From positions 1-64,000 of the forward strand of contig MPUH01000232.1 in assembly GCA_001970955.1 (NCBI GenBank): a stretch of 64,000 bases of DNA. Reading direction: 5' to 3'. The position numbers and the translations under genes are program-made. This document shows positions 41,093 through 50,255 of this stretch, in pieces; position 1 is the first letter of the stretch, and every line of letters starts with the position of its first letter. The notes below the pieces were generated by a model. It had not been told where the DNA came from, did not search any database, and saw only the letters and a list, made by a program, of their open reading frames with translations. Source of the DNA: Stentor coeruleus. Its lineage: Eukaryota > Ciliophora > Heterotrichea > Heterotrichida > Stentoridae.

Positions 41093-43606
41093 ATGGCCTC
41101 ACGTTTCCAACTTGTCGACTCTGACGAATCTGACTATGAAAACGAAGATTCCAATGAAGAAAAGCGTGTTGAAGACAGGAGGCAATGGTTCGATGACAGC
41201 AGCGAAGAAGAAGATGAAACAAGAGTTGTCCGTTCACAAAAAGTCAAAAAGTGGGAAATCCTGACAAATCACTGTGCTAAAATCAAAAACAAGCTTAAAA
41301 TCCAAGATTATGTTAGTACAGTTTCTGAATTTGAAGAACTCAATAAACAACTTTCTAAATCAGAAAATGTAATCCAAGCTGAAGGTATCCCTATTTTTTA
41401 TATAAGAACCCTTGCTAGACTTGAAGATGCAGTTAATAATCTTACAAAAGAAGCACAGAAAAAACTCAGTTCAAACAATGCAAAAAGTTTTAATAAACTT
41501 AAAGCAAACTTAAAAAAACACAATAAAAATTATGAAGAGGATATTAACAAGTTTAGAACTAATCCTATTGAATCTGAAGAATCTAGTGAGAGTGAATCAG
41601 AAGAAAAACCTAAGGATAAGAAAAAAGTTGAAGATAAAAAAACTCATGGAAAAGGTAAGAAAAAGAGTGATAGTGAGGATGAAGAAGAAGATGATGAGGA
41701 GGAAGAGGATGATGATGAAGATGATAAGAAAAAAGATAGTGATGAAGAGAGTGAGGAAGAAGAATGGGGAGAAGGAAGTTCTGATAAGGATAGTTCAGAT
41801 GTGGATGAAAGACCTGTAGACCCACAAAATCGTAGAGCTTTTTGGACTATTAAAGAAGATGCAAAAGATGAAAAAGAGAAAAAAGTTGACGATAGCAGAC
41901 GTAAGCCTAGGGATAAAAAAGAAGATATCAAAGAAGCTAAAAAAGAAGAACTGAAAAAAGAGTCCTTTACACCTGAAGTCATATCAGCAAAACTTAAAGA
42001 AATCCTTGAACGAAGGACGAAAAAAGCTTCAAATCCTGAAGTTTATATCCAAGACGTCAAAAACCTTTTATCTTATTGCAAAGATTCAGAACTTTCTTTA
42101 CAGATGCTAAATTTGTTATCATTATTAGAAATTGAAAACTCCAAAGATACAATAACCGCAGTAATGCCCAGAACAGTATGGACATCACTTCATGATTATA
42201 CCTTAAGAACCCTAAATATTTATAATCCTAAACTACCTTTACCTGAAAACCTAGATGAGACCAGACAAACTATAATCGCATCTTTAGCTTTAAGAGTAGA
42301 AAGACTATCAAAAGAATTAACCAAATCATTTAAATACCTAGACGCAAAATCCTCAGAATACGCTACAAGGCTTACCGATACAATTCTCCTAAGCAGACTA
42401 ATCCACAAAGTTATGAAATTTTACGAAACAATTGAAGACAAAAAAAACATGTCCAGATTAGCTGTTTTAGCAATATACGAAATTCATTATATTCATGATG
42501 ATCTTCTTGAAGAAATGAGAAATAAATCTAAAGATTCAACAAATGAAGTGTTTTATTCAATAACAGATTCCCAAAATTATATAAACAAATTATCTGCCCT
42601 TGTATTCAAAGAAGGGGAATTAAGAGATAAAGTTTTCACTGGGCTTATGGTTAGTTATCATCATGCACTTCATGGTAGATACAATGAAGCTAGAAAGTTC
42701 TTTTTAATGTCCAATACTTCATCTTTACATAACGATTTAACAATCCAAGTATTTATCAATCGTGTCATAGTTCAAATCGGTTTATCAGCTTTTTATACAG
42801 GCAACGTCCCAGCTGCATTTAAAAGTTTGAATGAAATTGTTTCTACACATCGTCTTAAAGAGTTACTTGCCCAGACAATATCTTTAACAAAAGAAAAAGC
42901 AGCAATTCAAGATGATAAAAAAAGAGCTATGCCTTATCATATGTATATGAGTACTGATGTTATAGAAACTGTGTATTTTATATGTGCTATGATAACTGAT
43001 TTACCTAAAATGGCTATGAATCCTAGTGAACCTGATAAATTTACTATGTCTAGGTACTTTAAAAAACTTTTAGATTTCCATGATAGACAAGCTTCTACTG
43101 GGTTGACTGAAGGTTTTAGAGAATTTATTATAGCTGCTGCTCATAAATTAAGAAAAGGGTATTGGAAAGAAGCTTATGAGGTACTTGAAGGATTAGATAC
43201 TTGGAGATTTGTCCCAAGGCAAGGAGAAGTTAAGAAGTTGTTGTTGGAAAACTTGAAAGAATGCGGGATGATTACGTATTTACTTACATATAGTGATTAT
43301 TATGAAAATTTCTCGAAAAAACAACTTAGTGAAAAGTTTGACATCACTGTGAAAAGAGTTGAAAAAGCTTTGAACCCGCTGATTTTGGCTGGGGATGTTG
43401 ATGCGTATTGGGATGGAGATTTTTTGATATTAAAACCCCCGAGTATGAATAAATATGAAACTTCTGGGGAAAAAGGTAAAGAAAAAGCTCAGCATGCTGA
43501 TATGACTGAAAAACTTAATGAGTTGTCAAATTATCTTGCACATACAGGGGATAACAAATTTACAGTTTCAAATAGAAAGAAAAAACCACTTAGAAGACCG
43601 ACTTAA
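41093..43606 (+). CDS. eIF3c: Translation initiation factor eIF3 subunit c
   Basis: 837 aa from the second in-frame ATG (MASRFQLVDSDESDYENE), chosen because family members begin with an 'S-R-F' phrase; the ATG at 41078 would add MRSYK. N-terminal 80-400: eIF3c_N domain with a very acidic/lysine tract (EDDEEEEDDDEDDKKKDSDE), usual for the family. The C-terminal ~200 residues form the PCI/winged-helix module (KQLSEKFDITVKRVEKALNP, ILAGDVDAYWDGDFLILKPP). eIF3c is a core scaffold of the eIF3 complex on the 40S subunit and binds eIF1 and eIF5. Length is close to yeast Nip1 (812 aa). Stop TAA. The adjacent G/A-rich repeat coding for acidic residues creates long meaningless frames on the other strand. 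Confidence 0.95.
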   Translation: MASRFQLVDSDESDYENEDSNEEKRVEDRRQWFDDSSEEEDETRVVRSQKVKKWEILTNHCAKIKNKLKIQDYVSTVSEFEELNKQLSKSENVIQAEGIPIFYIRTLARLEDAVNNLTKEAQKKLSSNNAKSFNKLKANLKKHNKNYEEDINKFRTNPIESEESSESESEEKPKDKKKVEDKKTHGKGKKKSDSEDEEEDDEEEEDDDEDDKKKDSDEESEEEEWGEGSSDKDSSDVDERPVDPQNRRAFWTIKEDAKDEKEKKVDDSRRKPRDKKEDIKEAKKEELKKESFTPEVISAKLKEILERRTKKASNPEVYIQDVKNLLSYCKDSELSLQMLNLLSLLEIENSKDTITAVMPRTVWTSLHDYTLRTLNIYNPKLPLPENLDETRQTIIASLALRVERLSKELTKSFKYLDAKSSEYATRLTDTILLSRLIHKVMKFYETIEDKKNMSRLAVLAIYEIHYIHDDLLEEMRNKSKDSTNEVFYSITDSQNYINKLSALVFKEGELRDKVFTGLMVSYHHALHGRYNEARKFFLMSNTSSLHNDLTIQVFINRVIVQIGLSAFYTGNVPAAFKSLNEIVSTHRLKELLAQTISLTKEKAAIQDDKKRAMPYHMYMSTDVIETVYFICAMITDLPKMAMNPSEPDKFTMSRYFKKLLDFHDRQASTGLTEGFREFIIAAAHKLRKGYWKEAYEVLEGLDTWRFVPRQGEVKKLLLENLKECGMITYLLTYSDYYENFSKKQLSEKFDITVKRVEKALNPLILAGDVDAYWDGDFLILKPPSMNKYETSGEKGKEKAQHADMTEKLNELSNYLAHTGDNKFTVSNRKKKPLRRPT

Positions 43607-45201
43607 ATAGATATAATTATAGAATTTAAGGTAGGCATTCGTGTATTTTTACTCAAATAAACAAGTTTTTTCTTTATCTTTTTCAACTTCAGCTAATAAT
43701 ATCATATTTTTTCATCCTGCTTATAATTTGTCCCTGTTTTACTATAAAATTTGACTCTTTTTGATTGCCTTTTTTTCTTAAAAGTTTTCGTTATTTTTTT
43801 ACAAATTGTTTAGTTTTTTTAATATTTTATATCATATTTTCAGTAAGGAAAACTGTGCTAAAGATTAGTTAGTTTAAAGTATTTTTCATAAAATTTTATT
43901 ATTTTCAATAATTTTAATANCTTAAAAGTTTTCGTTATTTTTTTACAAATTGTTTAGTTTTTTTAATATTTTATATCATATTTTCAGTAAGGAAAACTAT
44001 GCTAAAGATTAGTTAGTTTAAAGTATTTTTCATAAAATTTTATTATTTTCAATAATTTTAATAGATTAAAGATTTAAATTATTTGCTATAAAGGAAGTTG
44101 TTTAATTGTTATTGTGGTTTAACTAAGGAAATTTTATGTTGAAAAGTTTTAGTTGTTTAATTAGGTTTTTTAACTCTGAGTGATTGTTTTTTTGTCATTG
44201 ATTTGTAAGAAATTCGTATTTTCTTATTTTTTGGATGCACTTTATTTAATTTTTGTGTAAAAAATCTCATAGTCGCATTCTGCTTAACAAATTTCGTTAC
44301 TGCTTGAGGATAAAGAAATTAGTATAATTATTAGGAAAATATACTAAAATTATGATTAGAAATGAGCTAAAAATAAAATATGATGTTTACTAAATTTTAG
44401 TATTTTAAATTGAAGATTATATTTGAACTCTTTAAATTCTTCCAATTTTAAATGCTTTCTTCAAGCAATCATTAAAAAAATACAAATCAGCAAGTCATAA
44501 AATCTTAAAAGAATCTGGAAATTATTATCATATCTAATCATAACACAAACTAATCTTTAAAAATCCACACAATAAGATTTAGGTGATTCTGACAACATAT
44601 TTTATTAATAAATTTCAAAAAGTTTTAATCACAGATTAAGTGCTTGAAAGTTTAAATAGGCAAGATAAATTTTTGGTTGATTAAATGTTTAGATAAATAT
44701 TTAAGTAAAAATGATATAAGGGAAGCATTTATTATCCTATTTATTTAGACAAATCCTAAATTATAATAACTTTTTTAATATCTAAGACTGAGAAAGGACA
44801 AGATTCAATATCTTTATACATTTTCAGAGATTTTACTGCATAACATTATGTAATTTTTTTTTAACCCATTTGATAATACATTTATTATTTGAATACTAAA
44901 AATGTTACCAAATCCAAAATTTTTTTTACTTGAAACCACATAACATAATCTCTACCTCAATATCTTTTAACCCATAATCATGATTTTCTAATCACTTTTT
45001 TCCATTAATTATCTTATTCGATTTCTGATGACTCCTATTTACATACCAAAATCATCTCAAAAACAGTTTATTTCTTTCAATAAACCTTAAGTGTCTTACC
45101 TCTTCACAAAAATCTTTATTTCCTATAAAAAATCCAAATTATTCAAAATTACTTTTCAAACGCTCACCTTTAATTTCGATGACATCACAAAAAGGAGATA
45201 A
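43607..45201. other. Intergenic, nothing recognised
   Basis: 1.6 kb of T-rich then A/C-rich DNA between two + strand genes, including the 143-nt scaffold overlap at 43777-44063. No gene or RNA seen. Confidence 0.55.
43777..44063. repeat. 143-nt direct copy around an N (scaffold overlap)
   Basis: 43777-43919 is repeated at 43921-44063 with N at 43920; the copies differ at one visible base (CTGTGCTA versus CTATGCTA). Confidence 0.9.
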
Positions 45202-46068
45202 ATGGACAGATTGACAAGTCTTTTAGGGTTTTTTGCTTTCTATGTATTCTTTGCTATTATCAACTATACAGTCAATATACCACCAAAATCCTTATCTGGA
45301 AAGCGTAAATGGGACTTTTACGGTCAACATATTTCTCTTCTTCATGCTGTAAGCGCGGTTCTTATAAGTGCCTACATTTACATAACAGAACGAGGTGTTC
45401 ATTACAATGAAGCAACAAATATCATGCATATCATCTCAATATCAGTACTTTTTATATAGAATTCTTTATCTTATTTCATATATGATACAATCTATGCTGA
45501 ACTTTTTCAAATTCACGACCTCTCAATGAGAATTCATCATGTTTGTGTTCTTGGAGGAGGATCAATTATGTACTTATCTGATGTTGGAGGGTCAACAGCG
45601 GCTAGTAATATTTATGTAGTGGTTATGCTCATTGCAGAAGGATCGAATCCGTTCTTAATGATGAGGAATATAATGAGGGCTAAAAGTTTGAAAGAAACTA
45701 AAATGTATATGGCTATTGAAGTGTGTTTTGCTTTGAGTTTTGTGTATTTAAGAGCTGTTGTTTTTACTTTTGTGCTTTATAATGCTTGGGTTTCAGTAAT
45801 GCCTTTTGCTGCCAAGATCATTTTGTCAGTGACATATTCAGTTGGCCTTTTTTGGATTTTTATTATACTGAATAACATTGCTAATAAGTTGCCTGAGTAT
45901 AGCTATGTGAGGAATTTCACTGTTAAGATGTTGACTATGATTAGTAAAAATCCTATACCCACTGGGTTGATGATATTTATTTGGGCAGTTATTGTCCCTT
46001 ACTTCCTTACTCAGATGCTTCATCTTGGGTTTTTGAATATCCATACTGACAACTTTGTTGTGCTTTAG
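45202..46068 (+). CDS. TLC-domain multi-pass membrane protein, two exons
   Basis: Exon 1 45202-45444 and exon 2 45460-46068 join in frame across a 15-nt intron to give 283 aa with about seven hydrophobic helices. The TLC (TRAM/LAG1/CLN8) signature is present: SYFIYDTIYAE, MRIHHVCVLGGGSIMYL with the paired His, AEGSNPFLMMRNIM, and the late helix LSVTYSVGLFWIFIILNNIA. The layout is closest to TLCD4/TMEM56-type proteins rather than ceramide synthases, because there is no Homeobox-like or Lag1 extended motif. TLC proteins act in membrane lipid metabolism, transport or sensing in the ER and plasma membrane; the activity here is unknown. Start follows AAAAAGGAGATAA; stop TAG. Confidence 0.9.
45445..45459 (+). 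other. 15-nt intron
   Basis: GTACTTTTTATATAG, phase 0, A six bases from the end; retention gives TAG. Removal joins the two halves of the TLC protein (IISIS to NSLSYF). Confidence 0.95.
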
Positions 46069-46364
46069 GATATTCTATTAAATTAGTATGATTCTTTAAA
46101 AACTTGTTTTAAATATGGTGAATTGTATTAGAAACATTTTGATTTAATCTATAATCATAATTTATTATAGAAAATATTTAGATTTATAACACAAATCCTT
46201 TCAGGCCTAGAAAATCATACATTAAAATCTCTTTTTAGCCAAATAAACATAAAATATATTCTTTTATATCATTCTCACTCTATAAAAAAATAATTTTAAC
46301 CTAAGATTTGATATCTCCCACAATAAATAATTTTTAATTATCCTTTTAACTAATATTTCTTATA

Positions 46365-46766
46365 ATGTTTTCATTTTTGTTGATAAATTTGGTATTAGCA
46401 AATCCTGTATTTCAAGATTATCAAGACCAGACTGCATCGAGTATTTTTCAAGTGAAGAATTTTCAAATGTTTTACTTCCCTCCAGGGCCAACAAGCCAGT
46501 CCATGCCCCAGTTCGAAGGGTATTTTTCTCAAGAAATCGAACTAAGTAAATTTGTTGTGACAATTGAAGAACAGAATGGGAAAGTTTCTTCATATTCAGG
46601 ACCTGGAGGATATTATGTACCTGAACAACTAAGCGCTTTTGCCCTTTGGATTACTATTGATGTTAGTATGATTACAAACTATAAAGGAACTTTTTATCTT
46701 TATTCAGGGAATGAGGTAGTTTTTAGCTATCCTTTCAGCTTTGCTGTATGGCCAAATATAGTTTAA
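46365..46766 (+). CDS. Small secreted protein, unknown
   Basis: 133 aa with a clean signal peptide (MFSFLLINLVLANP). The mature part is a beta-rich domain without cysteines: FQVKNFQMFYFPPGPTSQ, FSQEIELSKFVVTIEEQNGK, and the C-terminal strands YKGTFYLYSGNEVVFSYPFS. The closing 'GxF.L..G.....Y.FxFxV' pattern faintly recalls ML (MD-2-related lipid-recognition) or Ig-like folds, but the disulphide cysteines of ML proteins are absent. It may be a lysosomal or extracellular protein. Start and stop (TAA) are clear; no intron needed. The gene lies about 300 nt after the TLC gene on the same strand. Confidence 0.75.
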   Translation: MFSFLLINLVLANPVFQDYQDQTASSIFQVKNFQMFYFPPGPTSQSMPQFEGYFSQEIELSKFVVTIEEQNGKVSSYSGPGGYYVPEQLSAFALWITIDVSMITNYKGTFYLYSGNEVVFSYPFSFAVWPNIV

Positions 46767-47044
46767 ATTATATAAGTAATTACTAGTTAAAAGCAAATAC
46801 AATAAATGAAGAAGATAAAAAAAACTACATCATAAAATCTTAAACCTAAAAGTATAAATTGAACTTAAATTTCTTAATACTAAAAACAGCAGCTGCAAAT
46901 CATACTAATAAAAATGCATAAAATCGCTTCTTTCAATTTTTTCTTAATACAATCATATATCATCACCCCCAAAATTAATAAAGCCAAAAATGTCCAAGAT
47001 CCACATATCGATATAATAACACACCACATATTATAGCAGCCTAT

Positions 47045-48678
47045 CTATTTAATACTATCTTTCGATGAAAAATGAAAACTATAAAAGAAGAGAAAATCTC
47101 CTATAATCAGCATTAAAAGTTGAGCCAAAATTAATATAGCTGCAAAAAAATGCACAAAATTTGTTAAATGGCATGTTCCTCTAGAGCAGATTCCAAAATT
47201 AATAAAAATAAAAGCTAAAAATGTTAAAACTATCCAAGCCATAAGCCAAGATTCAACATCTGTTTTTGATAAGTCAGAAGGACAGTTTTTTGGAGTATCG
47301 TAATAAATAATCCCAAAAATACACTAAATATTTGTTACTTGAAGGTCAAAAAAAATCAAGTGCATATTGAAAAAAAGTAAACCGTTAGTAATTGGATTAC
47401 AAATTAAAGTGCATATTTGAAAAAAAGTAAACCGTTATTGGATTACATCTGAATTCGTAGCCTTGGAAAAAAGCTTTATCTTTATTCCATAAAACAATAG
47501 AAACCATTAACAAAATTATAATCATAACGAGCCAAATGATTATAGTTGAATATGAAAATGCAATTAAGTCATTGTTCCCTATTTAGAAATTTACGTATTT
47601 TGCATTCATGATTACCTAAGATAAGAGCTATTCCACAGATAAGCCAGATGATCATGAAACCTGATACGATAATAAAATCGATTCTGAAAAACACTTCTAT
47701 AGTTGTTAATTCTTTCCATTTTCTTTTTGGGTTTTCTGAGACCAGCATAGTAAAAGCAAAAGATATTAAACAAGTTATAAACCATGCAACTAGCCAGGTA
47801 CTTTTTAAATCTTACTTTATAAATACACAGTCTCTTTCTGAGGAAGTTAAGAAATTAAACCCGAAACAAGTCTATTTATTACATACAGGAGCAAAAAAAA
47901 TGATTGTATAAAAAAAAACTATAAAAGTAATTTTTTTGCATTTAGGTTTTTGGAACTCAAACGCATTATTATTTGCTTGTGATTTTCTTAATGTAAATAC
48001 AAGCAGCCAAATAACTGTAAACAAAGTTATGAAACCCCAAATGACCAATGATCCCATTATAACTCCCCACAAATTATACATATCTAAATAATCATAAGCA
48101 TCCAAACAAAGAGTTTCGGTTTCAATTAACATATAAATACCATAAAATGTTAATGATAATAGAAAAAGAGCAAATATCCCTAGAGTCACTTTAACATATT
48201 TTTCTAAACAAGTTAATTCTGCCCATCGATTTTTTATAAACCCAGTGCTTGATATGCTTAATGCACCAAAAATAATAGAACATGTAAACCATAAACTTAC
48301 CCAAATTCTGTTTTTTATTTACTTTATTGTAGGACAATCTATATTTTCTTTAGAAATAAACAGCAATGCAGTAACATCCTGTATAAATATTACAAACGGA
48401 AAAAAAACAATGAAAAATACTAAGATTAGTATTATTGAAATCTTTGTTGGTCGAGTAAAAGCGTATTTATTCTGATTTTCATCGTTTACATGCTCATTAT
48501 TTTCTTTGACTTCTTCGTTTTCTCTGTAAATGATATTAGCATGTTCAGGATCTCGACTGGATTGGCTGCAATTAGCATAATAATTGTTTCTTTGAGAAGT
48601 TAAGTTGTTAAGGCATCTGCAGTTTGATCGGGAAGTGCTGAGGTTGATGGCTGTATTTTTGCAAGAATCACAAGACAT
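47045..48678 (-). CDS. Multi-pass membrane protein with repeated modules, six exons
   Basis: Five ultra-short introns link exons 48678-48323, 48307-47887, 47871-47816, 47800-47595, 47578-47339 and 47323-47045. The first ~65 residues are Cys/Asn-rich and cytosolic-looking (MSCDSCKNTAINLSTSRSNC). The rest repeats a module of hydrophobic helices starting with a Trp phrase: KIWVSLWFTCSIIFGALSIS, TWLVAWFITCLISFAFTMLV and SWLMAWIVLTFLAFIFINFG. Modules also share a loop with conserved Cys (RDCVFI, PKNCPSD). A 46-nt tandem near-duplication in exon 5 (47356-47446) disrupts the frame; with a single unit the protein would be about 503 aa. No family is recognised; topology suggests a tetraspan-like or sensor/channel-like protein. 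The 3' stop is TAG. Confidence 0.75.
47324..47338 (-). other. 15-nt intron
   Basis: GTAACAAATATTTAG on the minus strand, A six bases from the end; retention gives TAG. Last intron of the six-exon membrane protein. Confidence 0.82.
47356..47446. repeat. 46-nt near-identical tandem duplication inside an exon
   Basis: 47356-47400 and 47402-47446 share GTGCATATT(T)GAAAAAAAGTAAACCGTTA and GGATTAC with small indels. Two units shift the reading frame of exon 5; one unit would leave all neighbouring splice phases consistent. Either an assembly artefact joining two versions, or a recent mutation. Confidence 0.85.
47579..47594 (-). other. 16-nt intron
   Basis: GTAAATTTCTAAATAG on the minus strand, phase 1. 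The only 16-nt intron found; the A is still six bases from the 3' end. Retention shifts the frame to a nearby TGA. Confidence 0.8.
47801..47815 (-). other. 15-nt intron
   Basis: GTAAGATTTAAAAAG on the minus strand, phase 2; retention gives TAA. Ends AAG rather than TAG. Removal restores TWLVAWF in frame. Confidence 0.82.
47872..47886 (-). other. 15-nt intron
   Basis: GTATGTAATAAATAG on the minus strand, phase 0; retention gives TAG. Fourth-base T is unusual among the set (GTAA is commonest). Confidence 0.85.
48308..48322 (-). other. 15-nt intron
   Basis: GTAAATAAAAAACAG on the minus strand, phase 2; retention gives TAA. Ends CAG. First intron of the six-exon membrane protein. Confidence 0.88.
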
Positions 48679-49279
48679 TTATAACAAAAAATGATTGATT
48701 AAAATTTAGAAATTTAATACTTGAAAAATGATAAAAAAGGAAGATTTTTATGGTTTTGTTTTGAAAAAGTATATTGGTGAGCGAGAGGGAATGATTAATT
48801 TCTTGATTGATATAATTTTTGATTGAGTTGAGTTTTGGACTAATAAATTCTACAAAATATTTAAAAAAGATGAATTAATAAAATGAATTTATTTATATAT
48901 AGTTGTTTGGTTGATTACATTGCAATTGGATAAGAAAATTAGCACTTAATCTTAATTTGAATAAAACTTTCATAGAATATAATTCTTTAGAAAAGATAGA
49001 TTTTTTCTCATAGTTTTATTACTTGTTTGTATAGTGATTTATACTATAATTTTTTAAAACTATTTTTCTCTAGTATCTTCGGCGCCTCCTAAGCCAAAAT
49101 ATTATCAACACAATGGCAAAATATATTTTTTTCTAAAGTGGCATTCATAAATTTGAATACTACTCCTTTTCCATAAATTGACTTATTACTTTAATAGTAT
49201 TCTTAATTTCCTGGTTATCTTTGGCAGATTTTAATTATTACCCATTTATACAAATATCCAGAATCAACGCGGAGGTTGA

Positions 49280-49540
49280 ATCCTGAGTGAAGTAGGCTTC
49301 CAGGGCTGGAAACTACACTGCCAAACTATAGTTTCTATTCACTGTACCAAGCCAGAAAGCACCAATAACACTTCTAGGACTAAATGCCCAGTTTGCTATG
49401 AACACCATAAGAATTTTAAAAATACCTAAAACAAGCTGGATTCTTCAAGAAAAAAGGTGAACACAAGACTTGCCTCCATCATCTTAACGCTAAAGAAAAG
49501 AAACACTAAAGAACTCCTCAGTCAAGTAAAAGTTACATAA
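49280..49540 (+). pseudogene. Possible decayed coding fragment
   Basis: An 86-codon frame with one internal TAA, in a patch clearly richer in G and C than its flanks. Readable parts include EVGFQGWKLHCQTIVSIHC, SRTKCPVCYEHHKNFKN (a possible zinc-binding CxxC...HH cluster) and KVNTRLASIILTLKKRNTKE. Resembles the Cys/His-rich tails of some transposases, but no family can be named. Confidence 0.3.
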
Positions 49541-49908
49541 CCAGCGACAACGAGTGGTTTAACATACCGAATCTGCCCAAAGAAAGAGACCTTAAATATC
49601 ACTCACTTTAAAATTTATAGCTCTTTTGTAAGCTTTATAGATAATTATACTACGTCTATAATATTTTGATGCTGGCAGAAAAGATTTTTTTTGAATAAGT
49701 AAAAAATGTAAGAAAACATAGTAAAAATATAAAGATCTTAGTAAATAAGGCATAAGATAAGCAAGATTCGTCTTCGCCTACTCAAGAATTGAATAAAAAA
49801 ATATCATAACATATAACGAAATATAATAATTTAAAGTTTCAATCATTTGAAGGCATACTTAAAGTACAGTAAAATATATATTATACAAACATAAATTATT
49901 ATTTTTCA

Positions 49909-50043
49909 TGCTAACCTCAATATATCTTACAATATTATAATTTAAACTTACCTATCTTCAAATATATCAATACTCCTGCTAACCTCAATATATCTTACAA
50001 TATTATAATTTAAACTTACCTATCTTCAAATATATCAATACTC
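49909..50043. repeat. 68-nt tandem duplication
   Basis: TGCTAACCTCAATATATCTT... at 49909 is repeated from 49977, essentially perfectly over 67 nt, with no N between. Either a real tandem duplication or another contig overlap joined without a gap mark. Confidence 0.9.
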
Positions 50044-50255
50044 TTAAATTCTACTAAACAAAGCTTATAAATTTTAACCTAACTACCAACACCATCTCAT
50101 TATCCAACTTAAGCCCATATCAACATCCCTCAATGTAAAATCTATAATAAATCCTAGAATATATAAACCTAAAAATAAAATCCACATCAAACCCGAAAAC
50201 AAAAAATCCCACTCCCTAGTAAAATCAATAAAAAAGTCCCAAAACAATATAATAA

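Larger units (their letters stand above)
48679..50255. other. Gene-poor stretch
   Basis: 1.6 kb between divergently placed genes. Holds a GC-richer coding-like patch (49280-49540) and a 68-nt tandem duplication (49909-50043). The last 200 nt before the TBCC-clathrin gene are C/A-rich and G-poor. Confidence 0.55.

Noticed and set aside
41610-41982. Long open frames on both strands opposite the acidic tract of eIF3c
   Set aside because: They are produced by the GA-rich repeat coding for Glu/Asp/Lys; the products are pure Ser or His/Leu runs and the + strand eIF3c frame explains the region.
47648-48475. Plus-strand ORFs at 47648-47911 and 48245-48475
   Set aside because: Antisense to the six-exon membrane protein, whose frames and splice sites are mutually consistent.
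49265-49295. tRNA-like phrase GGTTGAATCC
   Set aside because: No acceptor stem, D-arm or anticodon arm can be folded around it and the T-loop consensus is not met.
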